From: JAZDKP01 sp043802925
GTDB taxonomy: Bacteria > Fibrobacterota > OXYB2-FULL-49-7 > JAEUSG01
NCBI GenBank assembly: GCA_043802925.1
Contig: JAZDKP010000303.1
Coordinates: 1-14,886, forward strand
Length of the DNA: 14,886 nucleotides
Direction of reading: 5' to 3'
The notes below the pieces were generated by a model that did not search any database, was not told where the DNA came from, and was given only the letters and a program-made list of their open reading frames with translations. Made by a program: the position numbers and the translations under genes. Positions 5,886-14,166 of this stretch are shown here, piece by piece. Each line of letters begins with the position of its first letter. Position 1 is the stretch's first letter.

Positions 5886-6606
5886 CGTCCTCTCCGTTGT
5901 CGTCTCCCGGGCCGCTCATCACTTCGGGTGACCCTACCGGGTGTTTGAGGTTGAAGAGAACCACGAATTCGCCGCGCACGGTCTGTTTTTCGAGCGCAGC
6001 CTTGATTTCGCTGATTTTTCCGCGGTAGAAGGTCTCAAACTTTTTTGTGAGTTCGCGCGCCACGACCATTGGCACATCGCCGAAAACCTCGCGCATTGTG
6101 TCCAGGGACTTCAGGATACGGTGCGGACTTTCGTAAAAGACCACGGTCCGCTCCTCCTCTTTCAGCGATTCAAGTTTCCGTTGCCGCTTTCCCTCCTTGG
6201 GCGGAAGAAAATTTTCGAACACGAAACGGTCGGTTGGAAGGCCCGAGGCCACGAGCGCGGCGAGGAGGGCCGAGGGGCCGGGCACGGGCAGCACCGGGAT
6301 GTTCTCCGCGATGGCGCTGCGGACCAGGTGGAAGGCGGGGTCGGCCACGCCCGGCGTGCCTGCGTCCGAGATGACGGCCACGGTTTTGCCCGCGCGCAGG
6401 AGCGCCATGAGTTCGGGCGTGCGCTCGTATTTGTTGTGGTCATGGTAGCTCATTGTGCGGACGGAGATGGCGTAACGTGCGAACAATGTCTGCGAGTGGC
6501 GCGTGTCTTCGGCCGCAACGCAGTCCGCGGCGCGGAGGACCTCCACGGCGCGTGCGCCCATGTCCGAAAGGTTGCCGATGGGAGTACTGACGACGTAAAG
6601 GGGCAT
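5860..6606 (-). CDS. rsmI: 16S rRNA (cytidine1402-2'-O)-methyltransferase
   Basis: RsmI methylates the 2'-O of C1402 in the decoding centre of 16S rRNA with S-adenosylmethionine. The 248-residue protein has the class III (tetrapyrrole-methylase-like) motifs in order: S-T-P-I-G-N-L-S-D (7-15), A-E-D-T-R-H-S (32-38), I-S-D-A-G-T-P-G-V-A-D-P (79-90), V-P-G-P-S-A (108-113) and F-Y-E-S-P-H-R (157-163). The C-terminus ends in an acidic tail (about 235-245, mostly Asp/Glu), which lies past the catalytic fold. It begins seven bases after the stop of the C25 protease gene and overlaps the start of lnt, so it sits inside the operon. Confidence 0.93.
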   Translation of the reverse strand: MPLYVVSTPIGNLSDMGARAVEVLRAADCVAAEDTRHSQTLFARYAISVRTMSYHDHNKYERTPELMALLRAGKTVAVISDAGTPGVADPAFHLVRSAIAENIPVLPVPGPSALLAALVASGLPTDRFVFENFLPPKEGKRQRKLESLKEEERTVVFYESPHRILKSLDTMREVFGDVPMVVARELTKKFETFYRGKISEIKAALEKQTVRGEFVVLFNLKHPVGSPEVMSGPGDDNGEDDDSDAIHE

Positions 6607-6613
6607 GGTGCTG

Positions 6614-9600
6614 TTAGCGGCCTTCGGCCTTGGCGATTTTGTAAATATGTTCGAGGGTCTTGTCGCGGTTCCGGACCGTGAGTTTGAGGTAATAGACGCC
6701 GTTGGAAAGGACCGCGCCCGCGTCGTCCGTGGCGTCCCAGGGGACCTCCACGTACCCGATCACGTTCTGCAGCGTAAAGCGCCGTACCATCCGGCCGGCC
6801 ATGGTGAAGATTTTCATTTCCACCCGGTCGGCATCGTCGGTGATAGTGAAGGCAAAGATGGTTTTGCGGCCGAAGGGGTTGGGGTGGTTGGCAAACGACA
6901 AGACTGAGAGGCCGGCACCGAGCTGATACCCGAATTTAGCGGTGTCGGAACGGTTGCCGTTGACGTCCCAGGCCACCACGTAGAGTGAGTCCGCGCCCTG
7001 GCGGAAGGGGCGGAAGCTCACGCTCACGTCGCCCGTGCCGCCCGCATAGCCCAGCGCATACCGGGCGCGCGGCAGGGGTTCGCCGCCCGTAAGCAGGAGC
7101 AGGACGCGGCCGGTGTCGACCGCGCTTCCGTCCTGAATCTGGACGTCTATGGCCGCATTGACAGGGATATAGTTTTGGTACGAGAGCGCGCGACCGGCCG
7201 AGGAGGCGAGCACGGTGGGCCCGGTGAAGTCTTCGCAACGGCCCGGGGCCATGCGTTTGCCCAGACCCGTGGTCACGGACACGGTCCGTGCGAGGGTGTC
7301 GATGTCCGGAACGCGCCATTTCCAGAATCCAAGGCCCGGGACCCATTCGTAAAATCCGAGAGAGTCAAGGAGCCGGGGCAAAACAACGGAAGCCGCGGCC
7401 GCGGAATCGTAACGGTAGGTGAGGCGCAGGCAGGAATCGGGCACGGTCGTGCCGGTCCCGAGGAGCGTGAAGTCGTACCGCGCAAGGGTCGGGGCGCCCG
7501 CAGGCCGGTAGAACCGCTGCAAGGACGCGAGCGCGTAGCCTGTATGCGCCGGAAAAACCGGGATGCGCGCGCTGTCGAGCGAATCAATCGGGTCCGTGAG
7601 CGCAATGACCTCAAAGGTGTCCGTGGAACGCACGGGACGGATGGCGACGCCCGAATCCGGCGAATACAGGAGGGTGTCGAGCCGGCCGAAGCCCGCGCCG
7701 TTCATGCCAAAGACCGCGGAGGCGGAATTGTTTGCTTTGTCCAGCTCGGGCACTGTATTCGGGGCGTCAAGAACCACGGTCACCTTAAAGAAGCCGTTGG
7801 TGTTGAGCGGGATATCAAGGGAGTCCGTGGTCCGGGCCCCGAGCGCCTGGACGTAGGGGAGGTCCACCGTGGGCGCGCTGCCCGCGGTCATGCGGACCTG
7901 AAAGGGCGGGGCGTCGGTTTCGCCGTAGTTCAGGAAACGGGTGCGCACCACGGCCCGTCCGTTCAGGGTCATTGAAATTTTTGCGTTCTTGAGGAACGCG
8001 AGGTCAGGCGGCCCGGCCACGGGCAGGTGGTAATAGACGCGTTTGAGACGGTGTACGCTGTCGGGGCCTGTGTAGGCCGCGGTAACGCAGTAGGTGAGGC
8101 CGCGGACCTCGCCAAAGTCCTCCACAGATACCGGAATACCGGACGCGGTCCGGTAAAGGCCGGGCGTGACGCTGTCGGGCGGCCGGATTTGGGTCAGCGG
8201 CAGCAGGTTCACAAGCGTATCGCTGCGCGAACCGTCTTTGTAGGCCGTGTCCGCGGCCCAGGCCACGTAAAGGGTGTCGGGCCGGCTGCCCGCGGGAAGG
8301 AGGACGCCGGCTTCGATGAACACCGTGTCGCCCATCGCGCACTTTTCAAGAGAGAGGGTCTCGGCCGCGGCTGTGACGCGGAAGGGCCGCACTCCGGTGA
8401 ACGCGATATCGTCGAGTGTGAACGCCGCGGTCCCCATTTCGTCGCGCTGCCCGTTCCAGACAAAGACGCGCACCGTGGCCGCGGCCAGTGACTGGCCCGG
8501 TTTGAAGGGAATTCGCAGTGTGTCCTGTTTGCCGCGGAGCGTGAAATTCTGGAAAAAGCTGAGCGCCCCGTCTTCGTGGTAAACCCGCGCCGTGCCCGAG
8601 CCTGAGGAAAGGCTGTCCGAGACGATATAGAGCGTCAGCGTGTCGCCCGGGGCCAGCACGGGCCGCGCCGGGGTCACGGAGAGGCGGCCCGGCCGCTGTA
8701 CGCGCAGGCTGGGGTCGCCCAGCAGGTTGTACTGCCCGACCACGGGAAAGTACTGGGTGCCGTATGCGGAGAGCAGGGTCTGTTCGGCGCGAAAGATAAT
8801 GTCCCCGGCCCGGCGCAGCGCGGAGTCGCAGGTTGCCTGCGCCAGGGCCAGCCCGAGCCGGTAGTCCGCGCTGGTGAAGGAATGGCCGGACGCGCCGTAA
8901 AAAGCCGAGGCCCCCCCCTGGGGCGAGAGGACCATGGTTTCGCCCAGGGGCGGCCAGAGGTCCTCGTCGAGTCCGAAGGAGATTGTTTCAAAGGAGGCGG
9001 TGAGGCAGGTGAGGCTGAAAACAACCGGGAGCCGCGGGGCGTTGACAAGGGCCAATGCGTCCGCGTGGCCGAGGACCGCGGGCTTGCCGTCGGACCAGAC
9101 GCTGCCGCCGCCGTGCCCGTAAAAACTGACAAAGGCCGCGCCGCTGTTGAAAATGTTCCGGACTTCGGTTTCGGAATTGTTGGGGAAGAAATAGGGCGAC
9201 AGTGTGTCCACGTCCACGCGCCGCACGTTGAAGCTCCGGCCGAGCAGGGAGTTCTGGTAACGGTTGTTGGCTGCGGTGAAGACCGGTTCCTGGCCGCCAA
9301 TCAGCAGGAAGTCGTTCTTCCAGGGGCCGGGGTCGGAGGCGGTTTCGGCATCCATGCTTTTTTTAAGGAGCCGCGCGATTTCCGCAATGTTTTTACCGGG
9401 CAGGCGGCCCACGGCGAGGTCCGGGAACAGGTCATCGCCGCTCACGGTGGTGAAACGGCTGTCCGAGGAAGCAATGCCCCACCCGTTGATTTGTGTAAAA
9501 AAAGTGGGCAGAAGATTGCGGCCCGGGCTGAGCTTGTCCGAGCCCTCGGACGCGTCGCCCACGAGCAGGAGGTAAAAAGGCTTGGGGGAAAAAGATTCGT

Positions 9601-11479
9601 AGGCGTACTTGATAAAAGCTTTGACCGCCTCGGGGTCCACGCTGCCGTCCCCAAACTGGTCGTACACGGCCTCGAGCGGGGCTGTGTACACTGCAAGCCC
9701 CTGGGCCCGTTTATGGGCCGTGAAACCGGCCAGACCCGGGACCAAGTCGCTTCGCGCAATAATGAGCAGGTCCGCGCCGTTTCCCGCGTTGCGCAGGCCG
9801 GCCGCGACTTTTTGCGCCGGGTTCCGCACCGCAAGGATGTTGCCCGCGACCAGGTAGGTGACCGGGCTTTCGACGATGTCGTAAAGTTCCAACCCGGTGC
9901 TGGAGGAGGTGAGGCCCGTGAACCGGCGGCCTTTGATGTCCCAGACTTCAAACCCGGGGAGCGCGTTTTTCAAGCTCAACCGGTAGCTGTTGCGGCCCGT
10001 GATGACCGAGGTGTCAAGGGTGAGAATCTGGGCGCGGTTGTCCACGACCCCGGGCAGGGCGTCGTAATCCGCCTCAATCCAGTTGACAAAGACGCAATCA
10101 TTCGCCTCGAGCAGCACGAGCAGGGTGTTTTTGCCGCCGTTCAGCAGCTTGAGATGGGCCAGGGACAGTTCAGATTCAAAGGTCATGGGGCTCTGGCCCG
10201 ACCAGGTCATGATGTAGGGGTCGGCCGCTGCGGCCTGCCCGGCACGCACCAGCGGGGAGTTGTTCAGGTAGAGTTTGACGCTGTGCGGGCCGTGGGTGTA
10301 GCCCAGAAAGCGCACCCGGACGCGGGCCATGCCGGAGGTCGCGGGTGTGGCATCGAGCTGAAAATCGAGTGAGGACGCGGGCTCGCACATGCCTTTCCAG
10401 AGCCAGTAGTCGTCCATGGCAAATTCGTAATCCGCGGGGTTTGCGTCCGAAGAAAAGACGCTTTCCGGGCTGGTGAGCCGGAGGACATTCTCGTCCTTTT
10501 CAACGTGGATGGTCCGCCAGAAGCTCGATACGGTGCGGATGTTCCGGTCCTCCGCGGTAAAATAGAGAGGGTCAAATTCGTGCACTGTGCCATCAGAATC
10601 GAGATACCGCGGCGACGCATTGACCAGCGGGGCGCGCAGGCCGGGCGCGCTGCCCCAGTCGAGGTAATAGGCTTTGGAAAAGGTGTGTTCCGGATAGTGG
10701 TTACCGTGCGTCCCTTTTTCAAAGGTGCCCGCGAACAAAATGCGGTCGCCCGGGGCGAAATAGCCTTTGCGCGCGGTCTCCAGATAAATGGGCACCTCGC
10801 CCTCAAAGGAAAAGAGGCGCAACGTGACCGGGTCGATGGCCATGGCGGAAAATCCGAGGGCCTCGATGGTTTCAAAGGAGAGGGAGTATAGGGCATCGCG
10901 GTCCGCGAAGAACTTGATTTTTGCGCTCTCGTACGGTGATGTCGCGGCCTTGGCCATGCTCGCGTCCGCGCTTCTCCGGTCAAGCGATGTGGCGTAGTTG
11001 GCGGCAAGGCCGGCCAGCGCCTTTTCCGCAAAGGGATTGTCCGCTGCGGCCGTGGTCGCAGCTTTTGCGAGCAAGGCCTGGTAACGGAGCGTCACGCGTC
11101 CCTGCCGGCAGACGAGGGCCTTGCCCACAGGCCCTGACACGGGATAGAGCCGGACCGCTGCCACGTAGGCGGAACGGACCATGCCCGCGCTGCTGGCCAC
11201 GCAGCGGAGTGGGGCTGCAATGCCGGAACCCTCCGCTTGCGTGATGCGCGCACCGCGGGGCAGGATAAAGCACAGGGGATAAAAAAGGGCCTTGGCCTCA
11301 TCGGCCAGGGCGTCAACGAGCTGCGGTTGGCCGAGGGAATCATAGGTGAGCGGATCGGCCAGGGTGTAATCAAAGATGAGTTCGCCTGCGGCATCCTTGA
11401 TAACTGTGACAACAGGCGCTGACAGCAACGTTGTTGCGGAAAGAAAAAGGAACATTCCAAGGAAGCGTGCCGCGCGCAT
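6614..11479 (-). CDS. Giant secreted gingipain-type (C25) cysteine protease, PorU-like
   Basis: A 1621-residue exported protein. The start at 11479 gives a clear signal peptide (M-R-A-A-R-F-L-G-M-F-L-F-L-S then A-T-T-L-L-S-A); the in-frame ATG 12 codons upstream would spoil it and overlap the previous gene. Residues from about 195 resemble the N-terminal part of PorU-like proteins. The C25 peptidase domain is at about 568-920, with the catalytic dyad His789 in F-Y-G-H-G-G-G and Cys825 in S-L-T-C-L-T-A-S, 36 residues apart, and the closing G-D-P-S-L-R-V. A CARDB-like domain follows (about 1157-1253), and the end (about 1528-1621) is a FlgD-Ig / type IX sorting-like domain starting H-P-N-P-F-G-R and ending in a basic tail. 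PorU itself is the sortase of type IX secretion, but a sorting tail suits a secreted substrate better, so I do not assign porU. Confidence 0.9.
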   Translation of the reverse strand: MRAARFLGMFLFLSATTLLSAPVVTVIKDAAGELIFDYTLADPLTYDSLGQPQLVDALADEAKALFYPLCFILPRGARITQAEGSGIAAPLRCVASSAGMVRSAYVAAVRLYPVSGPVGKALVCRQGRVTLRYQALLAKAATTAAADNPFAEKALAGLAANYATSLDRRSADASMAKAATSPYESAKIKFFADRDALYSLSFETIEALGFSAMAIDPVTLRLFSFEGEVPIYLETARKGYFAPGDRILFAGTFEKGTHGNHYPEHTFSKAYYLDWGSAPGLRAPLVNASPRYLDSDGTVHEFDPLYFTAEDRNIRTVSSFWRTIHVEKDENVLRLTSPESVFSSDANPADYEFAMDDYWLWKGMCEPASSLDFQLDATPATSGMARVRVRFLGYTHGPHSVKLYLNNSPLVRAGQAAAADPYIMTWSGQSPMTFESELSLAHLKLLNGGKNTLLVLLEANDCVFVNWIEADYDALPGVVDNRAQILTLDTSVITGRNSYRLSLKNALPGFEVWDIKGRRFTGLTSSSTGLELYDIVESPVTYLVAGNILAVRNPAQKVAAGLRNAGNGADLLIIARSDLVPGLAGFTAHKRAQGLAVYTAPLEAVYDQFGDGSVDPEAVKAFIKYAYESFSPKPFYLLLVGDASEGSDKLSPGRNLLPTFFTQINGWGIASSDSRFTTVSGDDLFPDLAVGRLPGKNIAEIARLLKKSMDAETASDPGPWKNDFLLIGGQEPVFTAANNRYQNSLLGRSFNVRRVDVDTLSPYFFPNNSETEVRNIFNSGAAFVSFYGHGGGSVWSDGKPAVLGHADALALVNAPRLPVVFSLTCLTASFETISFGLDEDLWPPLGETMVLSPQGGASAFYGASGHSFTSADYRLGLALAQATCDSALRRAGDIIFRAEQTLLSAYGTQYFPVVGQYNLLGDPSLRVQRPGRLSVTPARPVLAPGDTLTLYIVSDSLSSGSGTARVYHEDGALSFFQNFTLRGKQDTLRIPFKPGQSLAAATVRVFVWNGQRDEMGTAAFTLDDIAFTGVRPFRVTAAAETLSLEKCAMGDTVFIEAGVLLPAGSRPDTLYVAWAADTAYKDGSRSDTLVNLLPLTQIRPPDSVTPGLYRTASGIPVSVEDFGEVRGLTYCVTAAYTGPDSVHRLKRVYYHLPVAGPPDLAFLKNAKISMTLNGRAVVRTRFLNYGETDAPPFQVRMTAGSAPTVDLPYVQALGARTTDSLDIPLNTNGFFKVTVVLDAPNTVPELDKANNSASAVFGMNGAGFGRLDTLLYSPDSGVAIRPVRSTDTFEVIALTDPIDSLDSARIPVFPAHTGYALASLQRFYRPAGAPTLARYDFTLLGTGTTVPDSCLRLTYRYDSAAAASVVLPRLLDSLGFYEWVPGLGFWKWRVPDIDTLARTVSVTTGLGKRMAPGRCEDFTGPTVLASSAGRALSYQNYIPVNAAIDVQIQDGSAVDTGRVLLLLTGGEPLPRARYALGYAGGTGDVSVSFRPFRQGADSLYVVAWDVNGNRSDTAKFGYQLGAGLSVLSFANHPNPFGRKTIFAFTITDDADRVEMKIFTMAGRMVRRFTLQNVIGYVEVPWDATDDAGAVLSNGVYYLKLTVRNRDKTLEHIYKIAKAEGR

Positions 11480-11483
11480 GATG

Positions 11484-12203
11484 TCAGGGCCCCACCTTAA
11501 AACCGGCCACTGCAATGGCCTGCGCCTTGAGCACGGTCACGATGACGCGCGCGCCAAAGGTCCCGTTTTCCGAAGGTCCTGCTGGCCAGCGGGTGCGCAG
11601 GGTGTCGAGCGTCAATTCGTCGAAGGAGGCGGTCCGCGTCTCGTCGCTGAAAGAGAGATAGGTCTGACTGTGTGCGATGACGCTGTCGTTTTTGACGATT
11701 TCAACAATCCATTCGTTGCCCCGGCCGCCGAAAATCCGGTAGTGGACCACCGGGTAACCGGCCGTGGTGACCACGGAATCGATGGCCGGCGGCGTATCGA
11801 GGAGTTCGATGGAGGCCGTATTGGAGACCGGGCTGATGCTGTCGCTTTCCGTGGCCGCGGTCATGCGGTACCGGAACTCGTTGTACGCCTGTGGCAGAGA
11901 GTCGGGATAGTCATCGTGGTACACGGTAAGATGGCTGGGAATACCGTACACGCGCGGCCTGAAATCCGGGCCGCCCAGGTCCGCGCGTTCGATGCGAAAG
12001 GTCACGGCCAGGGTATTGGTGTCGGTGTACGCGATCCGGATGCACGCCGTGGTATCGTTCCGCGTTGATACAAATACCGTGTCGATGCGGGGCGCTCCTG
12101 GGGACTGTTCGAGTGATTTATACCGGTTCGGCGTGGAACAGCCCGCGGCAAGCACCAGGCAGAGGCCGGTAAGAATAAAGGGCAGGGCCGTCCGGGTTTT
12201 CAT
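11484..12203 (-). CDS. Predicted outer-envelope lipoprotein, function unknown
   Basis: A 239-residue lipoprotein. The N-terminus has a basic start (M-K-T-R-T), a hydrophobic stretch and the lipobox L-A-A-G-C with Cys22 as the lipidated residue, followed by S-T-P-N. The mature part is strand-rich and looks like one or two Ig/fibronectin-type folds (for example T-L-A-V-T-F-R-I-E-R-A, and later V-V-H-Y-R-I-F-G-G). I cannot name a family. It overlaps yqgF by four bases (ATGA) and ends five bases before the C25 protease start, so the two exported proteins are made together. The lipoprotein may anchor or assist the protease at the outer membrane (inference from position). Its maturation would need Lnt, encoded two genes further on. 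Confidence 0.85.
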   Translation of the reverse strand: MKTRTALPFILTGLCLVLAAGCSTPNRYKSLEQSPGAPRIDTVFVSTRNDTTACIRIAYTDTNTLAVTFRIERADLGGPDFRPRVYGIPSHLTVYHDDYPDSLPQAYNEFRYRMTAATESDSISPVSNTASIELLDTPPAIDSVVTTAGYPVVHYRIFGGRGNEWIVEIVKNDSVIAHSQTYLSFSDETRTASFDELTLDTLRTRWPAGPSENGTFGARVIVTVLKAQAIAVAGFKVGP

Positions 12204-12619
12204 GCGTTGTTCACAGGCCCAAGTCCATCGAGGTATTCCTGCAGAAACAGCGCGGCCGCGATACGGTCCACGGCCTCCTTGTCCCTGTGCTTGTTGCGTT
12301 TTTTCGACATCAGTACGCCCTGCGCCTCCACGCTGCTGTAGCGCTCATCGGTGCGCTCCACGGGTACGCCGGGGACGCGTGCTTTGAGCTTTTCAATGAA
12401 GGCGTCCACGGCCATGGCCTTTTCGCTGATGCGGCCGTCGAGGTGCAGCGGATAACCGACCACAATGAGACCCGCGTCGTTTTCCCGCACGAGGCGGGCG
12501 ATGGTCTCCGCTGGGTCGGGGTGTTTGCGCGTATCGATGGTTCCCCAGGGAGTGGCGAGGATGCGGCCGGGGTCGGACAGCGCGATTCCGATCCGCCGTT
12601 CGCCAAAATCGACCGCCAC
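12200..12619 (-). CDS. yqgF: YqgF/RuvX-family nuclease (pre-16S rRNA processing)
   Basis: A 139-residue protein with the RNase H-like fold of the YqgF/RuvX family, linked in E. coli to maturation of the 16S rRNA 5' end and once proposed as a Holliday-junction resolvase. Visible motifs are A-V-D-F-G-E-R-R-I-G-I-A-L-S-D-P (2-17, catalytic D4), I-V-V-G-Y-P-L (52-58), D-E-R-Y-S-S-V-E-A (91-99) and the closing K-E-A-V-D-R-I-A-A-A-L-F-L-Q (114-127, D118). The start is GTG at 12619, preceded by GGACAGG; no ATG is available before the upstream stop at 12645, apart from the possibility of a rarer codon a few residues earlier. Length is normal for the family. Confidence 0.92.
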   Translation of the reverse strand: MAVDFGERRIGIALSDPGRILATPWGTIDTRKHPDPAETIARLVRENDAGLIVVGYPLHLDGRISEKAMAVDAFIEKLKARVPGVPVERTDERYSSVEAQGVLMSKKRNKHRDKEAVDRIAAALFLQEYLDGLGPVNNA

Positions 12620-12644
12620 GACCGGCCTGTCCGGGGTTCCGATG

Positions 12645-13064
12645 CTACTTGCCCCCGAGGCTTTCGAGCGCCTTTTTTCGCCGGAGGTCCGCCATCCGTC
12701 GTACGAGCAAGAAGAACGCTACGAGGAGGAGGGTGCTGCCCAGGACCATGAGGCCCGTCTGCCAGACGAAAAAGGAGCTGTCCTCGTCAAGAATCGTGAC
12801 ATTGGGCGTTTCCATGCCCAGTTCAATCCAGCCGATTTCGTTGTTCGGTGGGACATAGACCTGGACCCAGTATTCGCCTACCTGCCGCACCTGGAAGCGC
12901 TCGCCGCGGCGGGCCTGCATGATCATTTCCGCCTGGGGCTTGCGCTCGCGCAGCACGGGAATAAAGGGGGCCTCCACGCGTGCGATCTGGTTTTTTTCCG
13001 CGGCGGATAAATCGGGTGCCAGGCACGCAAGGGCCAGCACAATGAACAACAGGGTCTTCTTCAT
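12645..13064 (-). CDS. Exported SH3-domain protein with C-terminal membrane anchor
   Basis: A 139-residue protein with a signal peptide (M-K-K-T-L-L-F-I-V-L-A-L-A-C, likely cleaved after S-A-A near 20-22), a bacterial SH3-like domain (about 27-82, with R-R-G-E-R-F-Q-V and Y-W-V-Q-V-Y-V then I-G-W-I), and one membrane helix (about 99-121) followed by a basic cytoplasmic tail. The layout resembles SH3-plus-anchor proteins of the YgiM type, whose SH3 domains are thought to contact the cell wall. The ATG at 13064 has a strong Shine-Dalgarno (GGAGG). It is the first gene after the 113-bp gap with the palindrome, so it probably opens the downstream transcription unit. Confidence 0.85.
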   Translation of the reverse strand: MKKTLLFIVLALACLAPDLSAAEKNQIARVEAPFIPVLRERKPQAEMIMQARRGERFQVRQVGEYWVQVYVPPNNEIGWIELGMETPNVTILDEDSSFFVWQTGLMVLGSTLLLVAFFLLVRRMADLRRKKALESLGGK

Positions 13065-13093
13065 GGGGGTGCCTCCGGTTGTTTGATCAATCT

Positions 13094-13117
13094 AATATTT
13101 ATGTTAACATAAATATT
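13094..13117. promoter_or_regulatory. Perfect 24-bp palindrome, candidate operator
   Basis: The half-site AATATTTATGTT is followed at once by its exact reverse complement AACATAAATATT, with the centre between 13105 and 13106 and no mismatch. It sits in the 111-bp gap between the lpxK stop and the SH3 gene, 30 bp before the SH3 start, in a very AT-rich patch within GC-rich DNA. This is where a dimeric repressor or activator would bind. As RNA it would give only an A-U stem and there is no U-run behind it, so an intrinsic terminator is unlikely. Which regulator would bind is unknown. Confidence 0.55.
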
Positions 13118-13175
13118 TCAGGCTCGGATTTCCAGTGGTTTATATTATGAGGGAAAGAAGGGCTTGCCGTTATCG

Positions 13176-14162
13176 TTATGTCGCGGCGTTGACCACAAAG
13201 CGCTCAAAGGAGACCGGATCATCCATCCGCAGGGAGATGCGGAGGTAGTACAGCCCTTCCCGTAAACCTTCGAGACGCCACCAGTCTTTTTCCGTTGTCA
13301 GGAACAGTCCGGCCCCTGCGTTTTTCCTGAGATGGTCGATTTCATCTTTGTCAAAAATATAATGGTCCGAATAGGGAATGCAGCCGGTCACCGTAAGCCC
13401 GGCGGTGCGCGCTGTTTCCTCAAACCGCTTTCCGTCCGCGATGCCCGAAAAAAGATAGCAGGGCGTTCCAACAAATTCCGTCATTGCGTGCTCGCTTCCG
13501 TCCGGCGCCACAATGCCGCAGGGAACCCGCTCCGCCGTGAACACAGGCCGTCCGGGCGCGTATTTCCCAAGCGTTACGCGGATATCCGCATCCTCGAGCG
13601 CGGCTGTGTTGCGCGTAATTACAAAGGCGTGCGCGCGGGCAAGCCGGCGCAGGGCCTCGCGCCGGGTGCCGTGCGGCAGAAAGTTTTTGCCGAAGGGGTT
13701 GTGGCCGTCCACGGCCACAATGTCGCAGTCGCGCGCAAGGCCGCGATGCGAAAAGCCGTCGTCAAGCAGCAGCGTGCGCGGCCCGAACTTGCGGAGCAGG
13801 AGGCCGCCGATGCGAAAGCGGTCCGCGCCTATCCCCAAGGGGCATCCCAGGCGTTCGCCGATCATTTTGGGTTCGTCGCCGATTTCACGCGCGGTCAATC
13901 CGTTGCATTTCTGGACGGCAAAGGGCCGTTTTGATGTGCGCCCGTAGCCGCGCGAGAGGACACCGAAAGGGACATTGTTTTTGGAAAGGATTTCGCCGAT
14001 GAGGAGGGTGAGCGGGGTTTTGCCCGCGCCACCGGCCGTGATGTTGCCCACGGAGAGGACGCGGACCGGTAGTTTCCGCGATTTCAGGACGCCCCGGTCA
14101 AAGAGGAGATTCCGGGCCTCGGACGCGAGCGCGTAAATCCAGGAGAGAACGCGAAAGAACAT
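13176..14162 (-). CDS. lpxK: Tetraacyldisaccharide 4'-kinase (lipid A synthesis)
   Basis: LpxK phosphorylates the 4' position of the tetraacyl disaccharide to make lipid IVA, at the inner face of the cytoplasmic membrane. The 328-residue protein has a hydrophobic N-terminal helix that associates with the membrane (about 3-15), the P-loop G-N-I-T-A-G-G-A-G-K-T-P (39-50), L-S-R-G-Y-G-R (69-75), D-E-P at 96-98, L-L-L-D-D-G-F-S-H-R (131-140), the F-S-G-I-A-D-G-K-R-F region (238-247), D-H-Y-I-F (266-270) and T-T-E-K-D-W (289-294). All are expected LpxK landmarks, and the length is normal. It starts four bases after the era stop, with GAAGG as a plausible ribosome site. Its presence is the best evidence for a lipopolysaccharide-bearing outer membrane. 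Confidence 0.94.
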   Translation of the reverse strand: MFFRVLSWIYALASEARNLLFDRGVLKSRKLPVRVLSVGNITAGGAGKTPLTLLIGEILSKNNVPFGVLSRGYGRTSKRPFAVQKCNGLTAREIGDEPKMIGERLGCPLGIGADRFRIGGLLLRKFGPRTLLLDDGFSHRGLARDCDIVAVDGHNPFGKNFLPHGTRREALRRLARAHAFVITRNTAALEDADIRVTLGKYAPGRPVFTAERVPCGIVAPDGSEHAMTEFVGTPCYLFSGIADGKRFEETARTAGLTVTGCIPYSDHYIFDKDEIDHLRKNAGAGLFLTTEKDWWRLEGLREGLYYLRISLRMDDPVSFERFVVNAAT

Positions 14163-14166
14163 AAGG

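Noticed and set aside
8882..10372. A 496-codon plus-strand open frame opposite the C25 protease
   Set aside because: It is antisense to the catalytic domain, where the dyad and conserved motifs read cleanly. Long antisense frames are expected in GC-rich genes, and the translation has no recognisable motif.
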